This document shows positions 27,772-34,683 of a stretch of DNA of 34,683 bases, one piece after another. Source of the DNA: Candidatus Aenigmatarchaeota archaeon (lineage in GTDB: Archaea; Aenigmatarchaeota; Aenigmatarchaeia; GW2011-AR5); NCBI GenBank assembly GCA_016193585.1, contig JACPRW010000001.1, positions 123,171 to 157,853 on the forward strand, given 5' to 3'. Position numbers and translations under genes: made by a program. The stretch's first letter is position 1; every line of letters begins with the position of its first letter. A model generated the notes under the pieces. It was given only the letters and a program-made list of their open reading frames with translations, was not told the DNA's origin and ran no database searches.

Positions 27772-28659
27772 TTACTCGAGCTCCTCGGTCACCAGCTTCG
27801 GTTTCTTCCTGAAGTAGAGGAGCACGCCGATACCGAGCATGATGACCATGCCGCCTGCAAGCTGTGCCGGCGTAGGGACGCGCTGGAGGATGAGGAACGA
27901 GAATATGACAATGAAGAACGGCTCGAGGGCGCCGATGACGGCGACCTTCGAGAGCCCGATGAGCCGCAGCGCCTTGAAGAAGAGCAGCAGGGCAGTTACG
28001 ATGGTGAGGAGCGCCGAGAGGGCTGCAACCGCGAGGACGCCTGGTCCTGGTATGGAAAGCCTCCCCGCCAGCAGCGTATAGGACGCTATCATGCAGAACA
28101 TGATGGCAATGCGCACATTATTGAGCACGAGCGGCCGCACCGCCTTGAGGTGGACACTCGAGATGAGTGCCACAAGCGCGAACAGGAACGAGGCGATTAT
28201 CGCAAGAACAGCGCTCGACAGAAGGGAAACGTCGGTGTAGGTGATGGTGAATGCCCCTCCGACGACGAGCAGTATGCCGGCGATTTCGCCTTTGTTGAAC
28301 CGTTCCTTGAGGAACAGCACACCCAGGAGTATGGTGAAGATGGTAGCAAACCGCAGCAGAAAGCCGGTGACCAGGGGACCTGCTGACTGCACGGTCTGGA
28401 ACCACAGCAGCGCGCCAATGCCATTGAGCACGCCGAAAGCAAGCAGGTGCTTCCCGTGTTTCGTGATGTGCTTCACGTCCTTCTTTGTTGCATACCGGAA
28501 GCTGATGGCAATCGCGATGAGCGTGCCGAAGCCGAACAGCAGGAAGGCCGCGCTTTCGGCGGTCGTATGCTGCGTCAGGTAGAAATTGAGTATGTAGCCC
28601 AGCGCAAGCAGCACCATCGAGATGAACGCATACAGATATCCCTTGGTTTGCTTGTTCAT
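27772..28659 (-). CDS. EamA/DMT-family transporter
   Basis: A 295-residue, ten-helix protein of two EamA repeats, a drug/metabolite exporter family. The first repeat begins GYLYAFISMVLLALGYILNF and ends at the helix after LGVLFLKERFNKGE; the second begins at LLSSAVLAIIASFLFA and ends with LEPFFIVIFSFLILQRVPTPAQLAGG, the usual Glu-Pro helix and ER-type motif. The ATG at 28659 is used because the longer frame only adds antisense of the divergent gene. The last bases overlap a small direct repeat. The substrate is unknown. It is divergent from the G3E GTPase gene across about 50 bases. Confidence 0.92.
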   Translation of the reverse strand: MNKQTKGYLYAFISMVLLALGYILNFYLTQHTTAESAAFLLFGFGTLIAIAISFRYATKKDVKHITKHGKHLLAFGVLNGIGALLWFQTVQSAGPLVTGFLLRFATIFTILLGVLFLKERFNKGEIAGILLVVGGAFTITYTDVSLLSSAVLAIIASFLFALVALISSVHLKAVRPLVLNNVRIAIMFCMIASYTLLAGRLSIPGPGVLAVAALSALLTIVTALLLFFKALRLIGLSKVAVIGALEPFFIVIFSFLILQRVPTPAQLAGGMVIMLGIGVLLYFRKKPKLVTEELE

Positions 28660-28681
28660 GGCAACAGATGGAAGGGCAGGG

Positions 28682-28690
28682 ATTAATAGT
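28682..28690 (+). promoter_or_regulatory. TATA box of the G3E GTPase gene
   Basis: ATTAATAGT lies about 24 bases before ATG 28710. The reverse reading (ACTATTAAT) may also serve the divergent EamA gene. Confidence 0.5.
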
Positions 28691-28709
28691 TTTCTGCAAA
28701 TCGGGAAGT

Positions 28710-29591
28710 ATGCCACAGACACCGATCACCGTAGTCACCGGCTACCTCGGCGCGGGCAAGACGACGCTGCTGAGAAATGTACTAGCCCATGCCGACAAGA
28801 AGATAGCTGTTATCATGAATGAATTCGGCGAAATCGCCATAGACAGCAAAGTTATTCAGGGCAAAAATGTCGACATAGCCGAGCTCGCCGGCGGCTGCGT
28901 GTGCTGTTCCATCACCGGCGAATTCGCAGAGGCGCTCAGGGAGCTGCAGGAAACGACAAAGCCGGAGCACATAATTCTCGAAACGACCGGCGTTGCAGAC
29001 CCTGAAGCGATCATTCACGACATCAGGGAGAGCCTCCCCGGAGTCCGTTTGGATAGTGTTGTGACAATTGCCGACGCGTACGAGCTGTCGCAGTTCCCGA
29101 GCCTCGGAGAAACCGCGCAGTCGCAGATACGGCTGGCGGACGTGATGCTGATAAACAAGGCAGATCTGGTAAGCGAAGCGCAACTGCAGGAAGCCGAAAC
29201 GCTGCTCCGGAAGCTGAACAGCGCCGCGGTAATGATGCGGACAGTCAGGTGCAGCGTTGACACAAACGTCCTGTTCGGCTTTCATGTCGAGAAGGAAACC
29301 AGCCCGGAAGCTCACGGCGACCTTGCGGTGGAATCATTCAGCGTTTCGCTGGACGGCTCCCTGAGCAGGGAAAAATTCCTCGCCTTTGTCGCGCGGATGC
29401 CGAAGGCGATATACCGCGCAAAGGGTTTTGTGGTACTTGACGGGAAAAGCCATCTGTTTAACTACGTGAACGGCAGGCATGAACTGGAGCCGTTTCCTGA
29501 GGAGAAGACTGAACTCGTGTTCATCGGTAAGGAAGCCAGTAGCTTCAGGGATGTACTACTCGCCGGACTGAAGGCGTGCACTGAAGCTTGA
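28710..29591 (+). CDS. COG0523 G3E GTPase (CobW-like metallochaperone)
   Basis: A 293-residue P-loop GTPase of the CobW/COG0523 group, which loads metal, often zinc, into target proteins using GTP. It shows GYLGAGKTTLLRN (11-23), MNEFGEIAIDS, the metal-binding CxCC motif at 63-66 (GGCVCCSITG), LETTGVADPEAI, and NKAD for guanine recognition (about 157-160). The C-terminal CobW_C domain (about 210-285; LSREKFLAFVARMPKAIYRAKGFV) is present. No His-rich linker is seen. It lies inside the 3.6-kb block bounded by inverted repeats, between two transporters. Target and metal are not shown by the sequence. Confidence 0.95.
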   Translation: MPQTPITVVTGYLGAGKTTLLRNVLAHADKKIAVIMNEFGEIAIDSKVIQGKNVDIAELAGGCVCCSITGEFAEALRELQETTKPEHIILETTGVADPEAIIHDIRESLPGVRLDSVVTIADAYELSQFPSLGETAQSQIRLADVMLINKADLVSEAQLQEAETLLRKLNSAAVMMRTVRCSVDTNVLFGFHVEKETSPEAHGDLAVESFSVSLDGSLSREKFLAFVARMPKAIYRAKGFVVLDGKSHLFNYVNGRHELEPFPEEKTELVFIGKEASSFRDVLLAGLKACTEA

Positions 29592-29594
29592 GTA

Positions 29595-30224
29595 TTACGA
29601 TGTGCCGCTTCTTTTTCTGTAGTTGTACTGCATAGAGGTAACTGTTTTGTTGCTTCGCACTTGCCTGCCGCCATGATACAAATTGTTAAGCTGTTGCGCT
29701 ATGAGAACATTGTTTGCTTTCCCTTTATTCGGGCCGTGCTGATACCTGTACTCCGGCAGTTGTGACATCGCATAAGCAGTGGCGGATTCAGATTCATGCA
29801 AGGGCACGTGCCCCCTCGCCACATGACTATTGAATACGGCTTGTCTTTTCTCTTCCGTCGACAGCGCAAACATCCCTTTACCGTTTTGTATTGCTTTGAG
29901 TCCGCCGTCTGTTGCGTGAGCACGTGCCAACTGCAGCAGTTCAGAGGAGCTGATGAGCCCTTCGTACGCATCGATATCAAATCCGCCTTCATAGCCGCCG
30001 AGTGCATAGGAAACAGCGGCGCGAGCTGTCAGCGGTCTGCATCCGAAACGGGCCGGAATATCGTATTTTTCCGCGATTTCCGGCTGCGTCATGCCGTTCC
30101 GGTAATCGTCAGCGATTGAAGGCACCTGAACCGCAAGCTTGCTTCCGATACGTATCGCATGCCGGATTGCAGCAACGCGCCATGGCGACGGCGGCTTGCG
30201 TTCCTTTGCTTCTGGAAGCGTCAT
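29595..30224 (-). CDS. Putative DNA-binding protein with two HTH-like segments
   Basis: A 209-residue soluble protein. An HTH-like segment near residue 45 (SIADDYRNGMTQPEIAEKY) reads as an MTQPEIA helix-turn-helix. A repeat-rich middle has ALGGYEGGFDIDAY and AHATDGGLKAIQNGKGM, and the end has VLIAQQLNNLYHGGRQVRSN followed by a helix and YRKR, resembling a Myb/SANT-like last motif. Such proteins are common, in my recollection, among Woesearchaeota-type genomes, often without known function. ATG 30224 follows a CTTTATAAATAC TATA box. It may be a regulator of the surrounding block or part of a mobile unit. Confidence 0.7.
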   Translation of the reverse strand: MTLPEAKERKPPSPWRVAAIRHAIRIGSKLAVQVPSIADDYRNGMTQPEIAEKYDIPARFGCRPLTARAAVSYALGGYEGGFDIDAYEGLISSSELLQLARAHATDGGLKAIQNGKGMFALSTEEKRQAVFNSHVARGHVPLHESESATAYAMSQLPEYRYQHGPNKGKANNVLIAQQLNNLYHGGRQVRSNKTVTSMQYNYRKRSGTS

Positions 30225-30242
30225 GGTCACTACTGAAAAGAG

Positions 30243-30254
30243 AGTATTTATAAA
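30243..30254. promoter_or_regulatory. Shared TATA region of the HTH gene and a short ORF
   Basis: GTATTTATAAAG reads as a TATA box in both directions: about 20-30 bases before ATG 30224 on the reverse strand and about 20-30 bases before ATG 30274 on the forward strand. Confidence 0.5.
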
Positions 30255-30273
30255 GCCTGCCGGGATAGCATCC

Positions 30274-30411
30274 ATGCCTGAAACACATGTATACGGCACA
30301 GTGAATAAAAAATCCCGCGATTACCAATAAACGGATGTTCGTAAAGCTGCCCGCATTTCTTTCCGTACAGCACACGAAACAGCTCGAAGTGATGCGTTCG
30401 CATCAGCATAG
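30274..30411 (+). pseudogene. Short ORF interrupted by TAA
   Basis: From ATG 30274 the frame reads MPETHVYGTVNKKSRDYQ, meets TAA at 30328-30330, and then stays open as TDVRKAARISFRTAHETARS and DAFASA to TAG 30409-30411. If the TAA were sense, the product would be about 45 residues, basic and helical. A TATA box is well placed. The coding case is weak; the longer reading could be chance. Confidence 0.3.
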
Positions 30412-30424
30412 CTCGAAAATCCTT

Positions 30425-31282
30425 TCATGAGCCTGTCATTAGTTTGGACAAAGCGAGCAGCACGCCCCCGGCAAGCATGACCAGTGCACCTGCGAGAATT
30501 TTTCTCTTTGTTTTTCCCTTGGCTTCCCTGAAATAAAACAAGCCCCAGAGGGCTGAAACGAGCAGCGCCAGCTGCGTGAGCGGCATGCTCACCGCAAGCC
30601 CGAGGAATGCTATCGCATAGAGGCTGCTCAGGCTCGCCACATTCCACATGGTTCCGGCAGCAATGCCGGCGGGCAACGCATTCATCTCAAGCCTGCGGAA
30701 TTTCAGCGCGAAAATGGCAACGCCGGACACAAGAATGCCGGCAGCCATCGAAAACAGGAGTTCGCCATTGCTCATGTTGTAGTATTTGAACAACGCGCCG
30801 ATGCCGCCGTACATAACGCCGGATACTGCAGCAAGGGCGATGCCCTTGAAATGCAGCGATGCCCTGTCGTCTTTTGCCAGCGATACAACTGTTGCCCCAA
30901 GCACGAGTGCCGCAATGCCAAGGATGCCGAAGAGCAGCACAAGATGTTCCCTGAAGAAAAGCGTTCCCCATGCAAAGTTCATGATCATCACGATGCTCAT
31001 CCAGATGGGGGGCGCCTTTGCAAGCCCGATATCCCTGATCGCAAAAACCGACAGGATATTCCCGGCGCTCCACAGAAGGCCGGCGAAAAAGCCGGCGATG
31101 CTCAGCGTGAAAGCGAGCCCGAATGCAGGAATAAGGAGGAGGGTCGACAGCGCGATGCCGACGCCCATGAAGGCATGAAACTGCAGCATGTCGGTGCTTT
31201 TTTCTTTCTTGAGCAGGACAAACATCGAGCCCCATAAGACAGCAGACAGGAAAGCAGCCAGCAATCCAAAAAAGAAACTCAT
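30425..31282 (-). CDS. DMT/GRP-type ten-helix transporter
   Basis: A 285-residue membrane protein of the drug/metabolite superfamily with ten helices. The N-terminal LLAAFLSAVLWGSMFVLLKK and the GLLWSAGNILSVFAIRDIGL segment match the glucose/ribose uptake (GRP) branch better than EamA, though no substrate residues are clear. The second half repeats the pattern (MPLTQLALLVSALWGLFYFREAKGK). A promoter is not obvious: the 97-bp element begins only 28 bases upstream of the ATG, so expression could depend on it. It lies inside the inverted-repeat block. Confidence 0.85.
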   Translation of the reverse strand: MSFFFGLLAAFLSAVLWGSMFVLLKKEKSTDMLQFHAFMGVGIALSTLLLIPAFGLAFTLSIAGFFAGLLWSAGNILSVFAIRDIGLAKAPPIWMSIVMIMNFAWGTLFFREHLVLLFGILGIAALVLGATVVSLAKDDRASLHFKGIALAAVSGVMYGGIGALFKYYNMSNGELLFSMAAGILVSGVAIFALKFRRLEMNALPAGIAAGTMWNVASLSSLYAIAFLGLAVSMPLTQLALLVSALWGLFYFREAKGKTKRKILAGALVMLAGGVLLALSKLMTGS

Positions 31283-31309
31283 GGTACTTCACGTTTCCCT
31301 ATGGCTCAG

Positions 31310-31406
31310 TTATAGCAGATTGTAATAATAATGGAACTTTTTACCACAATCTGCTATAGGGAAAGAACATTGTAAAATGTTCCAAAATCAATGTTCTTTA
31401 CTATTA
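31310..31406 (-). repeat. 97-bp two-hairpin element, right copy (inverted)
   Basis: It is the reverse complement of 27581-27677 without a single difference. It lies between the transporter start and the archease stop. Together the copies bound 3.6 kb holding four genes. Identity with no drift implies either very recent copying or gene conversion. Nothing coding is seen in 31283-31422. Confidence 0.85.
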
Positions 31407-31422
31407 GTACAACGCCGCCATC

Positions 31423-31854
31423 TCAAATATCCAGAATCACGTGCGCCTTCCAGCCGCCTTTCGTTTTTTTGACTTCGAACATGTGCAGCGTCACTGCCTT
31501 GACATCCACCATGAGCTCGTGCTTCTTCATGTCGAGCTTCTCGCCTTTCGCAGTGCAGGCAAGGGCGAATCCTTTGCTGGTTTTCTTGATACCGACGTTG
31601 TATGCGCTGAACAGCAGCAGGTCGGCATCCTTGTGGAAGATGATTTCCTGGAGGAAATTGAAGAGGAGCATCTCCTCGCTCTCCGCTTTCACGGTAATCT
31701 TCTTGCTGACCTTATGCTTCACCGTTTTCAGTTCCTTGACCATGACGTTCGTCGTGGCGAGCGCCGCCTGCTCAAGCAGCTCGTCGAGCGTTCTGCCGGT
31801 CGCCTCGAACGCGACGTCCGCGACGGCAATGTCGGGAAGGAATTTGTAGGGCAT
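31423..31854 (-). CDS. Archease
   Basis: A 143-residue protein of the archease family, which helps the RNA ligase RtcB form its guanylate intermediate in tRNA splicing and RNA repair. Family landmarks: YKFLPDIAVADVAFEATGRTLDELLEQAA, LLFNFLQEIIFHKD, VKAVTLHMFEV and the ending GGWKAHVILDI. The opening DIAVADVAF is variant: most relatives have DHTADVGI; the Asp is kept at ADVAF. ATG 31854 is two bases after the VapC stop; the longer frame uses TTG. The gene is therefore in one transcript with a toxin-antitoxin pair. No rtcB is in this window. Confidence 0.92.
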   Translation of the reverse strand: MPYKFLPDIAVADVAFEATGRTLDELLEQAALATTNVMVKELKTVKHKVSKKITVKAESEEMLLFNFLQEIIFHKDADLLLFSAYNVGIKKTSKGFALACTAKGEKLDMKKHELMVDVKAVTLHMFEVKKTKGGWKAHVILDI

Positions 31855-31856
31855 TG

Positions 31857-32246
31857 CTACCAAACTTCAAGTTTCAAATCTTGTACGTTTTCGAAATGCT
31901 TCCTGTTTCTGGTAACGAGAACAAGGCCATTTTCTTTGGCAATACTCGCCATCATCAGGTCGAATTCCTGCGTTGGTTTCCCTGCTTTTTCCAGAATGTT
32001 GAAATCCTTTCCAAATAGCTCGCATCCCCTTGCAGACGACCCAAGAAGCCTGTAGTTTACGGAAAAATCATAAATCAATGCCAAGGATTTTTCTTTCTGT
32101 TGGGATTTGTACGCTCCCTTGAAAAGTTCGCACAAAGTGACGGGGGTGAAAAATATGCTGTTCGGGTCAAGTCCGCTGATTTTTTTAGCCAGCTCCTTGT
32201 CTCCTCTGAAAATTGCTATGATGATGCTTGTGTCGAGGCAGTACAT
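31857..32246 (-). CDS. vapC: PIN-domain toxin VapC
   Basis: A 129-residue PIN-domain ribonuclease toxin. The catalytic acids appear in order: D5 in YCLDTSIIIAIF, the Glu in TLCELFKGA, D96 in QEFDLMMASIAKENG, and the ending LVTRNRKHFENV, where the last position is Asn rather than the common Asp. It overlaps the antitoxin stop by one base and is followed two bases later by archease. It should cleave RNA when freed from its antitoxin. Confidence 0.93.
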   Translation of the reverse strand: MYCLDTSIIIAIFRGDKELAKKISGLDPNSIFFTPVTLCELFKGAYKSQQKEKSLALIYDFSVNYRLLGSSARGCELFGKDFNILEKAGKPTQEFDLMMASIAKENGLVLVTRNRKHFENVQDLKLEVW

Positions 32247-32470
32247 CAGAATTCAACATCCCGCAGTTTTGCTTTTTTTCTTTCCTTGTCGAGATCTTTT
32301 TCTATCCTATTGAGTTCCTTGGGATCCGGCCATTTGCCGAAGAAAGCTGTCAGGGGTTTCCGCTCTTTGGCAGTAATTTTTATGATTACGTCAGAAAAGC
32401 TCTCGCCCCCTTTCTTGAGCCTCTTCAGCTCTTCATACGCATTATCCGACAGGGAAATCACCCGGGTCAT
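32246..32470 (-). CDS. vapB: VapB antitoxin, DUF217/COG1753-like
   Basis: A 74-residue protein: MTRVISLSDNAYEELKRLKK and GESFSDVIIKI form the N-terminal ribbon-helix-helix-like DNA-binding part, the charged C-terminal half (DPKELNRIEKDLDKERKKAK) would wrap the toxin. This matches the archaeal DUF217 antitoxin pattern. ATG 32470 is chosen since the longer frame crosses the operator and the Nre gene. A perfect 22-bp palindrome lies a few bases upstream over the TATA box. Confidence 0.9.
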   Translation of the reverse strand: MTRVISLSDNAYEELKRLKKGGESFSDVIIKITAKERKPLTAFFGKWPDPKELNRIEKDLDKERKKAKLRDVEF

Positions 32471-32475
32471 ACTAG

Positions 32476-32497
32476 ATATATACATGCATGTATATAT
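32476..32497. promoter_or_regulatory. Perfect 22-bp palindromic operator of vapBC-archease
   Basis: The sequence is a perfect dyad around ATGCAT with alternating A/T arms, and it contains TATATATA, the likely TATA box. It lies 6-27 bases before the vapB ATG. Binding of the VapB dimer here would block transcription, the usual autoregulation of such modules. Confidence 0.75.
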
Positions 32498-32505
32498 AAA
32501 GCATG

Positions 32506-33675
32506 CTAGTGTGCGTAGTACGCCAAATTCCGCTGCTTCAGAAGCGCGCTCGCCTGCCGGTAGCGCCAGAACGGCAGGCGCAGCTTCGAGGAGATGTACG
32601 CAAGCGCGGGCTGCCGGACGCTGAACCGCTTCGGCGCGGCATTCATGGCGTTCCGCATGCACTCACGGACGAGCCAGACACCCAATGGGATATAGCCGCT
32701 GTACACGTCCCGGAATACGATGGCACCAGCCTGACGACCCATCTCATGCAGCTTCTCGGCGATGGCAAGACGACCTGAGTAGTAGCAGCCGCCAATGGCG
32801 GCGTACTCCTTCCTGCCACCGTAGGGCTCCCAATCAGAGAAGAGCAGCTCCTCGCGGCCGAAGATGTGCATGAATGCCTCCATGCTCTCGTACTGCCACC
32901 GCATTGGCATGAGCAGGACGGCAAAATAGTTGTTCATCGCCTCGTATTCATAGACCTGATAATCCTCGATGACGGGGTACGTGCGTATCGCCTCAAGCAG
33001 GTGCTTCGAGAGCGTGTCGTCGACTGCCGTGATGCTCCAGCGCGTCGGCACGAGCCTGCGGTTCCTTTCCATGCCGAACGCGCCGACGCTCAGCGCCTTT
33101 TGGAGCGTCGACACCGGGAGGTCTTTTTCGTAGAGTGTTATCACCGCTTCGGCGGCTTTCGCGTCCGTGTCGTGGTAAAATTTTTCGAGCCGCGGGTGCA
33201 GCTTCTCGTTGCTGACCTCCAGATGCCGGATCGGTGCGCTGGGGCCGAAAGGCTGTGCTTCCTCGTGAATGAAGCGGCCGACCGGCTTTTTCTCGAACTC
33301 TGCCTGCATGTCCAGTGGCCGCTTGGCCAATGCCACGGACTGCATTATCTCCACCGTCTTCCCGCGGTCGCGGACGCCGACCAGCTGCTTGCCGCGGACC
33401 AGTTGCGTGCGCAGGTCGATGACATCCGCTGCCTGATGGCCCGTGCCGAGCCACGATTCCGGCAGGTCCATCGTGCTTGTGTCGCCGTGCTGGTGCGGCA
33501 GGAGCGGTCCGACGAAGACCTTCGGATAGCCGAAGCGACCGACAAAGACCGAGGGCGGCGACGAGCCTGACATTTTTTCCGAGAAGTTCGCTGTCCGCAT
33601 CCGGATGCGCGAATACAACCGGCTGAGGTAGGCTGCTTTGCCCTGCATGCATAACTTTTTGCTGCCGCATTTCAA
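32506..33675 (-). CDS. Nre-type archaeal DNA repair protein
   Basis: A 389-residue protein of the archaeal NreA/NreB family, which works with PCNA and helicase partners in DNA repair. Landmarks: SGSSPPSVFVGRFGYPKVFVGPLLP near the N-terminus, the ADVIDLRTQLVRG motif, RRLVPTRWSITAVDDTLSKHL in the middle, and FSDWEPYGGRKEYAAIGGCYYSGRLA. The TTG at 33675 adds LKCGSKKLCMQGK, like the cysteine motif found before the core in relatives (one Cys pair is incomplete); the next start is ATG 33648. No PCNA-interacting QxxLxxFF is seen at the end (LKQRNLAYYAH), which is usual in other members. Confidence 0.9.
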   Translation of the reverse strand: MKCGSKKLCMQGKAAYLSRLYSRIRMRTANFSEKMSGSSPPSVFVGRFGYPKVFVGPLLPHQHGDTSTMDLPESWLGTGHQAADVIDLRTQLVRGKQLVGVRDRGKTVEIMQSVALAKRPLDMQAEFEKKPVGRFIHEEAQPFGPSAPIRHLEVSNEKLHPRLEKFYHDTDAKAAEAVITLYEKDLPVSTLQKALSVGAFGMERNRRLVPTRWSITAVDDTLSKHLLEAIRTYPVIEDYQVYEYEAMNNYFAVLLMPMRWQYESMEAFMHIFGREELLFSDWEPYGGRKEYAAIGGCYYSGRLAIAEKLHEMGRQAGAIVFRDVYSGYIPLGVWLVRECMRNAMNAAPKRFSVRQPALAYISSKLRLPFWRYRQASALLKQRNLAYYAH

Positions 33676-33707
33676 ATAGGTTCGGCGGGCGCCTGCAAGT
33701 GAAAAGT

Positions 33708-33720
33708 GCACGTAAAAAGA
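33708..33720. promoter_or_regulatory. Divergent TATA region between nre and PCD
   Basis: CGTAAAAAG (33712-33719) sits about 20-28 bases before the GTG at 33740; the reverse reading CTTTTTACG sits about 35 bases before the Nre TTG start. Confidence 0.45.
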
Positions 33721-33739
33721 TGCGGAGCATAGGTTGTCT

Positions 33740-34060
33740 GTGGACCTTGCGCAGAAGAAGTGCGTTCCGTGCGAGGGCGGCGCGGCGCCGTTGACGAAAA
33801 AACAGATCGAGCCGTACAGAAACCAGATTACAGGATGGGAACTGGTGGACGATGCAGCACTCAGGAAGAAATTCAGATTCAAGAACTTTCGCGAAGCGAT
33901 GGCATTCGTGAACAAGGTTGCGGCACTGGCAGAGCAGGAAAGCCACCATCCTGATATTCGCATCGCCTGGAACAAAGTGACGCTCGAGCTGTCGACGCAC
34001 GCAATACAAGGACTGAGCGAGAACGACTTCATCATGTCTGCGAAGATAAACATGCTGTAG
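33740..34060 (+). CDS. Pterin-4a-carbinolamine dehydratase family protein
   Basis: A 106-residue PCD/DCoH-fold protein. Hallmarks: CVPCEGGAAPLTKKQIEPY at the N-terminus, GWELVDDAALRKKFRFKNFREAMAFVNKVA, the active-site ESHHPDI, and NKVTLELSTHAIQGLSENDF. Relatives dehydrate carbinolamine pterins or act in pterin and molybdopterin routes. GTG 33740 is preferred from the TATA spacing; a TTG at 33734 adds two residues. The next gene starts directly after its TAG, so they are co-transcribed. No aromatic hydroxylase is nearby, so the substrate is open. Confidence 0.95.
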   Translation: MDLAQKKCVPCEGGAAPLTKKQIEPYRNQITGWELVDDAALRKKFRFKNFREAMAFVNKVAALAEQESHHPDIRIAWNKVTLELSTHAIQGLSENDFIMSAKINML

Positions 34061-34282
34061 ATGCCTATGCTGTTTCAGCGTTATCTCATCGTAATGAAGC
34101 TGCTTGCGCTAGGCGCGGCGATTGCTGTCGTGCTGCTGCTCGATATCGCGCTCCCTGAATTGGAGCTGCTTGCCGATGAGCGCATCGTGCTTGTCGTCAT
34201 CATGATAGCGCTCGTCGTTGGCGTGACGATCGCGGCGGCAGTCAACGTGTATGAAGGGATGAAAAAGCAGCCAGGGCACTGA
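34061..34282 (+). CDS. Small two-helix membrane protein
   Basis: A 73-residue protein with two hydrophobic helices (about 8-28 and 41-62) joined by an acidic loop (PELELLADERI) and a short basic tail (YEGMKKQPGH). Its ATG abuts the PCD stop without a gap, so translation is coupled. The family is unknown; a fragment of a larger transporter is not indicated since both ends look complete. Confidence 0.7.
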   Translation: MPMLFQRYLIVMKLLALGAAIAVVLLLDIALPELELLADERIVLVVIMIALVVGVTIAAAVNVYEGMKKQPGH

Positions 34283-34313
34283 TACTTATGCTTGAGAAGA
34301 TAACAGATTACGC

Positions 34314-34517
34314 ATGAGTCGGCAGTACAACAGGGACCACCGGCACCGGTGGCGTATGATATGCCACGAGCTTGTTAAGCTGTATAATGCACAGTTGCGC
34401 GATGGCACCGCATGGTTTCTTGATAGCAATGCTTCTCTTTCTGGTGAAGACCCTTTCCCCATTGCGTACAGAACTTCCCAGCGCCTGCGGTTCGCGTATC
34501 CGCTGCAGGCAGCGTGA
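34314..34517 (+). CDS. Small basic unknown protein
   Basis: A 67-residue ORF starting MSRQYNRDHRHRWRMICHEL. It begins with a very basic, His-rich helix and continues with a polar segment ending RTSQRLRFAYPLQAA. Its CHELVKLYNAQ stretch resembles the AQQLNNLYHGG part of the HTH protein at 29595, so it may be a cut-down relative. A weak TATA-like sequence lies about 30 bases upstream. Support is moderate; the reverse-strand frame of the same interval looks like a shadow. Confidence 0.4.
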   Translation: MSRQYNRDHRHRWRMICHELVKLYNAQLRDGTAWFLDSNASLSGEDPFPIAYRTSQRLRFAYPLQAA

Positions 34518-34572
34518 GCTGTTCGGCAGTTCTACCAAAGACTTATAGATAATTGCGCAGCTTATGTCGTAT

Positions 34573-34675
34573 TATAGCAATACAAGGAAATAAACACGAT
34601 ACGAGGAGAATCGAAGATTCTCCTGTACAGGTGGATTCATGGAATCCACCTTGTATTACTTCCTTGTTTGCTATA
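34573..34675 (-). repeat. 103-bp three-stem palindromic element, copy B
   Basis: The inverted homolog of 8851-8953, about 90% identical by eye, with both inner hairpins exactly kept. The outer arms read TATAGCAA (34573-34580) and TTGCTATA (34668-34675), where copy A has TATAGTTC and GAACTATA: three base pairs changed on both sides. The element reaches to within eight bases of the window end. The preceding 34518-34572 holds nothing I can name. Confidence 0.85.
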
Positions 34676-34683
34676 CATGGTGA

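Overview
The window reads as archaeal chromosome, most likely from a DPANN lineage close to Woesearchaeota. The evidence is aIF5B, EF-1alpha, archaeal uS10, an Nre-type repair protein, archease, a CxCC G3E GTPase and many archaeal-style starts with a TATA box 25-30 bp before the first codon (leaderless transcripts). Genes are dense, often overlap as ATGA or TGATG, and mix housekeeping functions with small membrane proteins, zinc ribbons and toxin-antitoxin pairs. The lineage call is an inference from gene content; no rRNA is present.

Layout. 1-2.8 kb: tail of a gene entering from the left, a VapBC-like pair, then a folate/dTMP pair of bacterial type (thyA-folA) and a small ORF broken by an amber codon. 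2.8-8.8 kb: glyA, aIF5B with a coupled unknown gene, a nucleoside diphosphate kinase fused to a PIN domain, and an NSUN RNA methyltransferase. 8.8-13.4 kb: two palindromic elements, a frameshifted membrane protein, then uS10 - two zinc-ribbon paralogs - EF-1alpha, and a rhomboid protease.

13.5-26.4 kb is an unusual thiol/metal island. It holds a CcdA-type electron carrier, a His-rich membrane protein, a VIT-family Fe/Mn transporter, an APC permease, a tightly overlapped operon (CC/CxCGHH protein, CPLC membrane protein, helical protein, small TM protein, zinc finger-TM-DsbA fusion, anchored rhodanese), an HxlR regulator, a membrane-anchored winged-helix protein, a CCAHH membrane protein, a DUF2933-like protein, a CopA-type ATPase with an N-terminal YHS domain, a separate YHS protein, 12-residue peptides (one ending in CC), and a PadR regulator carrying a TRASH-like metal-binding tail next to a palindromic operator. 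I infer an envelope system that handles copper or another soft metal together with thiol/disulfide exchange.

26.4-34.7 kb: an E1-like ThiF/MoeB protein, then a 3.6-kb block (two DMT-type transporters, a G3E GTPase, an HTH protein) bounded by perfect inverted copies of a 97-bp structured element; then archease with a VapBC pair, Nre, PCD and small proteins. Several short palindromic elements, many bounded by TATAG...CTATA, are scattered through the window. Two of them (8.85 and 34.57 kb) are homologous, inverted relative to each other, and carry compensatory changes in the outer stem. Five small genes are interrupted by single-base changes or stops, which means either young pseudogenes or assembly errors.
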